In this document: piece after piece, positions 4,876 to 5,214 of the stretch
Layout of the letters: each line of letters starts with the position of its first letter
Position numbering within the stretch: position 1 is the first letter of the stretch
Origin: an uncultured Chloroflexaceae bacterium
GTDB taxonomy: Bacteria; Chloroflexota; Chloroflexia; Chloroflexales; Chloroflexaceae
Length of the DNA: 5,214 nt
Direction of reading: 5' to 3'
Assembly: GCA_937141995.1 (NCBI GenBank)
Contig: CAKZQX010000073.1
Span: 1-5,214 of the forward strand
Notes under the pieces: generated by a model
Told to the model about the DNA's origin: nothing
What the model saw: only the letters and a program-made list of their open reading frames with translations
The model's database searches: none
Translations under genes and position numbers: made by a program

Positions 4876-5214
4876 CTACCTTTTCCAATCTTTGATCTGC
4901 CATACCTCGGCATCCCAGGGCGTCCACTCCACCCCGGTCAGCGTGGTACTAAACCCGGACACATCCGCCACCTGCACGACGGGAAGCACAAAGCCGGCGT
5001 CGAGTAAGCGTGCCTGCATTTCCCCAAAGAGCTGTTGACGCGCTTCCGCATCAAGTTCCGTACGCGACTGCGCATAGAGTTCATCATAGCGCGTATCACA
5101 CCAGTTTGCCGGGTTGGTCCCCTGCCCGTTGCCGGCCGCTCCCGCTACCTGCGCGCAGGTCCAGCGACCCAGGTAGATACCGGGATCGAGCGTGCTGCTG
5201 GTCACAAGATGCTG
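4876..5214 (-). CDS. ABC transporter substrate-binding protein, family 5 (peptide/nickel type), C-terminal part
   Basis: The last 112 residues of a longer protein whose start lies beyond the right edge; the frame is open to base 5214. The pattern is that of the C-terminus of SBP_bac_5 proteins: a WTCAQ...NPANWCDTRYDELYAQSRTELD stretch with two cysteines (20 and 39 of the visible part) that in this family often form a disulfide, a helix EARQQLFGEMQARLLDAG, then FVLPVVQVADVSGF and the closing WTPWDAEVWQIKDWKR. Such proteins capture peptides, nickel chelates, sugars or opines outside the membrane and deliver them to an ABC permease. The ligand cannot be told from this fragment. The stop is 8 bp before the receptor gene, so the two are probably co-transcribed. 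Permease genes are not in view; if absent beyond the edge, this protein may serve the receptor. Confidence 0.88.
   Translation of the reverse strand, partial: QHLVTSSTLDPGIYLGRWTCAQVAGAAGNGQGTNPANWCDTRYDELYAQSRTELDAEARQQLFGEMQARLLDAGFVLPVVQVADVSGFSTTLTGVEWTPWDAEVWQIKDWKR

Noticed and set aside
4868..4927. Twenty-residue N-terminal extension of the receptor from an ATG at 4927
   Set aside because: It would overlap the end of the substrate-binding protein, and the downstream ATG at 4867 gives normal 8-bp operon spacing with AGGG upstream.

Overview
The window reads as ordinary chromosomal DNA of a GC-rich bacterium (roughly 60% GC by eye). The overall style suggests a filamentous phototrophic Chloroflexota (Chloroflexus/Roseiflexus/Oscillochloris relatives): single-domain rhodanese of the DVRE...GGIEAW type, HAMP-GAF proteins ending in an E-S-D-F-F-Q-D-L tail, and CGAA-type intergenic repeats. 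That assignment comes from family resemblance recalled from memory, not from a search.

Left half, plus strand (1-1752). Two transcription units, each preceded by the same regulatory layout: a short array of CGAA-containing 9-mers, a GC-rich hairpin, then a 45-bp promoter-like block in which a TCAAAC-N5-GTTTGR dyad overlaps a -35-like hexamer placed 17 bp before a -10-like hexamer. The first unit encodes a single-domain rhodanese (154-552). The second encodes a class I SAM-methyltransferase-fold protein with a degraded glycine loop (814-1503), followed 27 bp later by a small acidic protein of unknown function (1531-1752). The ungapped 35/45 identity between the two promoter blocks suggests the two units answer to a common regulator.

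Right half, minus strand (5214-1794). A compact operon runs toward the left half and meets it tail to tail, with 41 bp between the stop codons. In order of transcription: the C-terminus of a family-5 (peptide/nickel-type) ABC substrate-binding protein, cut by the window edge; 8 bp later a 676-residue membrane receptor (TM, large helical extracytoplasmic region with an internal duplication, TM, HAMP, GAF, coiled-coil tail) with no recognisable enzymatic output domain; then, through an ATGA stop/start overlap, a 348-residue protein of the serine-dependent glutaminase (GlsA) family.

The most notable observation is that this last protein keeps the fold-defining glutaminase motifs but has replaced the catalytic Ser-x-x-Lys with Ala-x-x-Asn and changed all eight side chains known to line the glutamine/glutamate pocket. 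The frame is intact and translationally coupled to the receptor gene, so it looks like a maintained pseudoenzyme, not a decaying gene. Together, a solute-binding protein, a transmembrane HAMP-GAF receptor without output enzyme and a dead glutaminase suggest a previously undescribed sensing or signalling module; this functional link is inference from gene order.
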